From Haematobia irritans (Eukaryota; Arthropoda; Insecta; Diptera; Muscidae): a stretch of 64,000 nt of DNA. A program made the position numbers and the translations under genes. The stretch covers positions 29,233,211 through 29,297,210 of the forward strand of contig NC_134398.1 of the NCBI RefSeq assembly GCF_050003625.1. Direction: 5' to 3'. Shown here in pieces: positions 59,271 through 64,000 of this stretch; positions within the stretch are counted from its first letter, which is position 1, and the number at the start of each line of letters is the position of its first letter. The notes below the pieces were generated by a model, which had not been told where the DNA came from, did no database searches, and saw only the letters and a list, made by a program, of their open reading frames with translations.

Positions 59271-60535
59271 CAGTGTTTTGTATGAGTACTTCACCCCGTA
59301 CCTGGCTGAACACTAAGCGTTTGATTACAAAGCTGATTCAGTATAAATAAAAAAACACTCAGTTTTGTTTCAATTTTTGGCCTACAACTGAACCTTTTTT
59401 CATTGATTTTTGTTTTTTTTTGTTTTGTCAGTTGGGGCTAAAACAAACATGACCAAAATGAATAAGCGTAACATTAATGATTTCATATAAACTTGACATA
59501 CATAACATTTTTGGGATGAGAAAGCAAAAAAAAAAAAAACAAGCAATAACCTATAATGGAACTTAAAATTAAATGATATGAACATAAATAAGGAAGAAAC
59601 AATTGAAATAAATTCAATTTATGTAGGAATTTTGATATTGATAATTTAATAAAAACTAAAAAATAACAGAGAAGAGAAATTATAAATTACAAATTAAAAT
59701 TTTTCAATTTTACATATAAAAAAAAATTGTAAATGTAAAAAATTTTTTAAATTTAAAAATTTAATTAAATATGAATTTTAATTGTTTTTAGTTATTCTTA
59801 ATGTGATTTATAGGCATGAAGTGAAAAATAGGCCAATCTCTATTTTTGAATGGTTTGTTTTTATTATTATTTTTTTTTTTTAATATTTACTTGAAAAAAA
59901 AATTTCTTTTTTGCTTGGTGTTAAACAAATACAAGTAATTTTTTAATTTCCTAATCGTTTTCAATCTGGTTTCCATTACAAGAAAATCAAATCAAATTTT
60001 TGCATAAACCTTTCTCCAAAAAAAATTCACTGCCCTTTTTGGTTTATCCATCTCTACTCATATTTGGTAGCATTCTCTTACTTGTTTATGTCTTACTCAT
60101 CACTTTGGCCCATTCTTAATCATCATAAAATGTTTACTGAAAAATAAACAAAAAATATCGACAAAAAAAATACGACGACCTACGTTTTCAACAATGTGCG
60201 GATCATTCATTACCCACTTGCCTTGCTGATACTTCATGGAGAATGTTGGTCGAAGGTTTTCAATTTTTTTTTTTTATTTTCTTTTATCTCATATCAACTT
60301 TAAGACGCCTGTAGATACCCACATTTATTTATATAGCATTATTTGTATTTAATATTAATTTTATTGCAATGTTCCAGATTGGTTTTGTTTGTTTGTAAAA
60401 ACGACAGACATAAAAAAAACAAGTGAAACCGGTTGTCAATTAAATCGGGCGTGTACTTAAATAATATTGAGTATAAAAAATAATTATAATAATAATTTTA
60501 GGAAAAATTTTAATTGAAATTGTAGAAAATAATTT
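59271..60535. other. Gene-free stretch
   Basis: AT-rich, non-repetitive, with poly(A/T) runs (59527-59541, 59868-59884). A 61-codon minus frame at 59400-59585 is hydrophobic and unrecognised. No supported gene. Confidence 0.5.
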
Positions 60536-60830
60536 ATAATTTCCAAATAATTTTGAAAAAATTTTTCTATAGAAATAAAATTTTTACAAAATTTTCTATA
60601 GAAATAAAATTTTTACAAAATTTTTTATAAAAATAAAATTTTGACAAAATTTTCTATAGATATAAAATTTTGACCAAATTTTCTATAGATATAAAATTTT
60701 CTATAGAAATAAAATTTTGACAAAATTTTCTAAAGGAATAAAATTTTGACAAAATTTTTTTGTTTAGAAATAAAATTTTTACAACATTTTCTATAGAGAT
60801 AAAATTTTCTATAGGAATAAATATAGAAAT
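60536..60830 (-). repeat. 29-bp satellite array, minus orientation
   Basis: Minus-orientation units up to the start of element G. Confidence 0.93.
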
Positions 60831-61035
60831 AATTGGTTGATAGTTTCGCTGCAAGTAGAGGATGCTGATGAGAAATGTGGTAATTCCGAAATGTGCGTAA
60901 ATCCAACCATCTTGCAGTCTATAGGGCTTTGCCCACCCACATAAATATGGCAATCATTTTTTTCCTGTGTTGGTTAAGCTACACTTGTAGTTTAGTCAAT
61001 GCATGGTTTTATGCTGAAATCAAAAACGACAGAAA
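60831..61035 (+). mobile_element. Dispersed element G, fullest simple copy
   Basis: Starts ATTGGTTGATAGTTTCGCTG. It contains GAGGATGCTGATGAG, GGTAATTCCGAAATGTGC, CATCTTGCAGTCTATAGGG, GTTGGTTAAGCTACACTTG and TAGTTTAGTCAATGCATGG, and ends CTGAAATCAAAAACGACAG. It is flanked by satellite on both sides. A 60-codon frame (60893-61075) and an opposed 99-codon frame are not recognised. Confidence 0.7.
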
Positions 61036-64000
61036 AAAAATGTTGACAAAATTTTCTATGGAAATAAAATATTGAAAAAATTTTGTACAGAAAAAAAATT
61101 TTGACAAAATTTTCTATAGAAATAAAATTTTTACAAAATTTTCTATAGAAATAAAATTTTGACAAAATTTTCTAAACAAATAATTTTTTTTTTTTTTTAT
61201 AGAAATAAAATTTTGACAAAATTTTCTATAGCTATAAAATTTTGACAAAATTTTCTATAGCTATAAAATTTTGACCAAATTTTCTATAGGAATACAATTT
61301 TGAAAAAAATTAATATAAGACAAAATTTTCTATAGAAATAAAATGTTGGCCAAATTTTCTATAGATATACATTTTTGACAAAATTCTTTATGGATATAAA
61401 ATTTTGACAAAATTTTCTATAGGAATAAAATTTTTTATAGAAATAAAATTTTAACAAAATTTTCTATAGGAATAAAAGTTTTTATAGAAATAAAATGTTA
61501 ACAAAATTTTTTATAGAAATAAAATTTCGACAAAATTGTCTATAGAAATGAAATTGTTACAAAATTTTTTATAGAAATAAAATTTCGACAAAATTGTCTA
61601 TAGAAATGAAATTGTTACAAAATTTTCTATAGAAATAAAATTTTAACAAAATTTTTTATAGAAATAAAATTTCGACAAAATTTTCTATAGAAATAAAATT
61701 TTTACAAAATTTTTTATAGAATTAAATTTTGATAGAAAATTTTCTATACAAATAAAATTTTGACAAAAATTTTCTATGGCAATAAAATTTTGAAAAAAAA
61801 TTTTATAGGAATAAACAATGATTAAAGAAAAAAACAAACAATAACATAATAAAACGATATGAATAAAACTTTGACAAAATTTTCTATGGAAATAAAATGT
61901 TGGCCAAATTTTCTATATAGAATAAAATTTTGACAACATTTTCTATAGAAATAAAATTTCGACAAAGTTTTCTATAGAAACAAAATTTTGACAAAATTTT
62001 CTATAAAAATAAAATGATTACAACATTTTTTATAGCAATAAAATTTTGACAACATTTTCTATAGACATAAAATGTTGGACAAATTTTCTATAGAAGTAAA
62101 TCTTTGACAAAATTCTTTATGGATATAAAATTTTGACAAAATTTTCAATAGAAATAAACTTTTGACAAAATTCTTTATGAATATAAAATGTTGACAAAAT
62201 TTTCTACGGAAATAAAATTTTGACAAACTATATAGAAATAAAATTGTTACAAAATTTTCTATAGAAATAAAATTTTAACAAAATTTTTTATAGAAATAAA
62301 ATTTTAACAAAATTTTCTATAGGAATAAAATTTTTTATATAAATAAAATTTTAACAAAATTTTTTACAGAAATAAAATTTCGAAAAAATTTTCTATAGAA
62401 ATAAAATTTTGACAAAATTTTTTCTAGAAATAACATTTTAACAAATATGTCTATATTAATAAAATTTTGACAAAATTTTCTATAGAAATAAAATGTTGGC
62501 CAAATTTTCTATAGATATAAAATACTTTATGGATATAAAATTTTGACAAAATTTTCAATAGATATAATTTTTTGACATAATTCTTTATGGATATAAAATT
62601 TTGACAAAATGTTCTATAGGAATAAAATTTTTTATAGAAATAAAATTTTAACAAAATTTTCTATAGGAATAAAATTTTTTATATAAATAAAATTTTAACA
62701 AAATTTTTTACAGAAATAAAATTTCGAAAAAATTTTCTATAGAAATAAAATTTTGACAAAAATTTTTCTAGAAATAACATTTTAACAAAATTTTCTATAT
62801 ATAATTAAAATTTTGAAAAAATTTTCTATATAAATAAAATTTTGACAAAATTGTCTATAGAAATGAAATAATTACAAAATTTTTTATAGAAATAATATTT
62901 TGACAAAATTGTCTACAGAAATAAAATTGTTACAAAATTTTCTATAGAAATAAAATTTTAACTAAATTTTCTATAGAAATAACATTTTAACAAAATTTTC
63001 TATAGAAATAAAATTTTAACAAAATTTTCTATAAAAATAAAATTTTAACAAAATTTTCTATAGAAATAAAATTTTAACAAAATTTTCTATAGAAACAAAA
63101 TTTTTACAACATTTTCTATAGAAATAAAATTTTTACAACATTTTTTATAGCAATAAAATTTTGACAAAATTGTCTATAGAAATATAATTTTGACAAAATT
63201 TTCTATAGAAATATAATTTTGACAAAATTTTCTATAAAAATAAAATTTTGACAAAATTTTTTATCTGAGTAAAACTTTGACAAAATTTTCTATAGAAATA
63301 AAATGTTGGCCAAATTTTCTACAGAAATAAAATTTTGACAAAATTTTCTATAGAAAAAAATCTTTGAGAAAATTTTCTATAGAAATATAATTTTGATAAA
63401 ATTTTTTATCGGAGTAAAACTTTGACAAAATTTTCTATAGAAATAAGTCTTTGACAAAATTTTCTATAGAAATAAAACAAGATTTACTATGGAAATAAAA
63501 TTTTGGCCAAATTTTCTATAGAAATAAAATTGTGACAAAATTTTCCATAGAAATAAATCTTTGACAAAATTTTCTATAGGAATAAAATTTTGACAAAATT
63601 TTTTATCGAAGTAAAACTTTGACAAAATTTTCTATAGAAATAAATCTTTGACAAAATTTTCTATGGAAATAAAATGTTGGCCAAATTTTCTATATAGAAT
63701 AAAATTTTGACAACATTTTCTATAGAAATAAAATTTCGACAAAGTTTTCTATAGAAACAAAATTTTGACAAAATTTTCTATAAAAATAAAATGATTACAA
63801 CATTTTTTATAGCAATAAAATTTTGACAACATTTTCTATAGACATAAAATGTTGGACAAATTTTCTATAGAAGTAAATCTTTGACAAAATTCTTTATGGA
63901 TATAAAATTTTGACAAAATTTTCAATAGAAATAAACTTTTGACAAAATTCTTTATGAATATAAAATGTTGACAAAATTTTCTACGGAAATAAAATTTTGA
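61036..64000 (-). repeat. 29-bp satellite array, minus orientation, with 1,777-bp duplication
   Basis: Minus-orientation array running off the window. From about 61868 to 62223 the sequence recurs, as far as I can read without differences, at 63645-64000 (offset 1,777 bp). Smaller repeats include AATTTTTTATAGAAATAAAA then TTTCGACAAAATTGTC near 61508 and 61565. Confidence 0.94.

Overview
This is a very AT-rich eukaryotic window with no complete protein-coding gene. It most likely comes from a calyptrate (muscid-type) fly. The evidence is a truncated mariner of the irritans subfamily (close to the Himar1 type), tRNA-derived SINEs ending in CCTAACC, a Jockey-like LINE remnant, and the dispersed 'TATACCCTCCACCATAGG' repeat family. 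Species is an inference. The window looks like intergenic DNA or the inside of a giant intron.

About half the window (roughly 31 kb by span, about 1,000 units) is one degenerate 29-bp tandem repeat. Each unit has a palindromic core TTTCTATAGAAA and an AATTTTGTCAAAATT linker. The arrays lie in orientation domains: almost all plus up to 40.5 kb, minus at 40.5-45.2, plus at 45.4-47.3, minus at 48.7-52.6, plus at 53.9-59.3, and minus from 60.5 to the end. Nearly all long open frames (F/Y/K/I-rich peptides ending KILFL) are by-products of this repeat. Twenty-nine is not a multiple of three, so a frame cycles through all three registers and meets one stop per 87 bp.

Other elements interrupt the arrays. 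These are: duplicated 3' ends of a non-LTR retrotransposon (3.2-5.0 kb); three SINE loci (11.8, 16.6, 46.4 kb); a 295-bp-arm palindrome (12.9-13.5 kb); a tandem duplication (15.1-16.3 kb); four loci of the TATACCC element (17.7, 31.4, 43.2-44.6, 57.8 kb), one carrying a nested MITE; AGATCT-rich elements (24.7, 26.4 kb); a dispersed GGATGCTGATGAG element (18.7, 34.0, 49.3-49.8, 60.8 kb); a mariner remnant (41.1 kb); a large inverted repeat split by a MITE (45-46.2 kb); and a Jockey-like remnant (54.6 kb).

The most unusual content is three repeat families with short GC-rich boxes in AT-rich spacers. Family A (21.2-23.0 kb, 7 boxes) carries TGGCGCCCGAGCAGGGAC, which differs at one position from the tRNA-Lys type retroviral primer-binding site. 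Family B (37.7-40.5 kb, 18 boxes) carries TGGCGACCGAGCATGGAT in a four-monomer higher-order repeat of about 655 bp. Family C (7 boxes, 27.9-52.9 kb) carries TGTGGCGTATGATTG, partly in a 472-bp tandem repeat. A and B share a core although their spacers look unrelated.

A weak first-exon candidate (ATG at 37189, donor at 37235) and a recursive-splice-like site at 1039/1040 are the only hints of a host gene, both on the plus strand.
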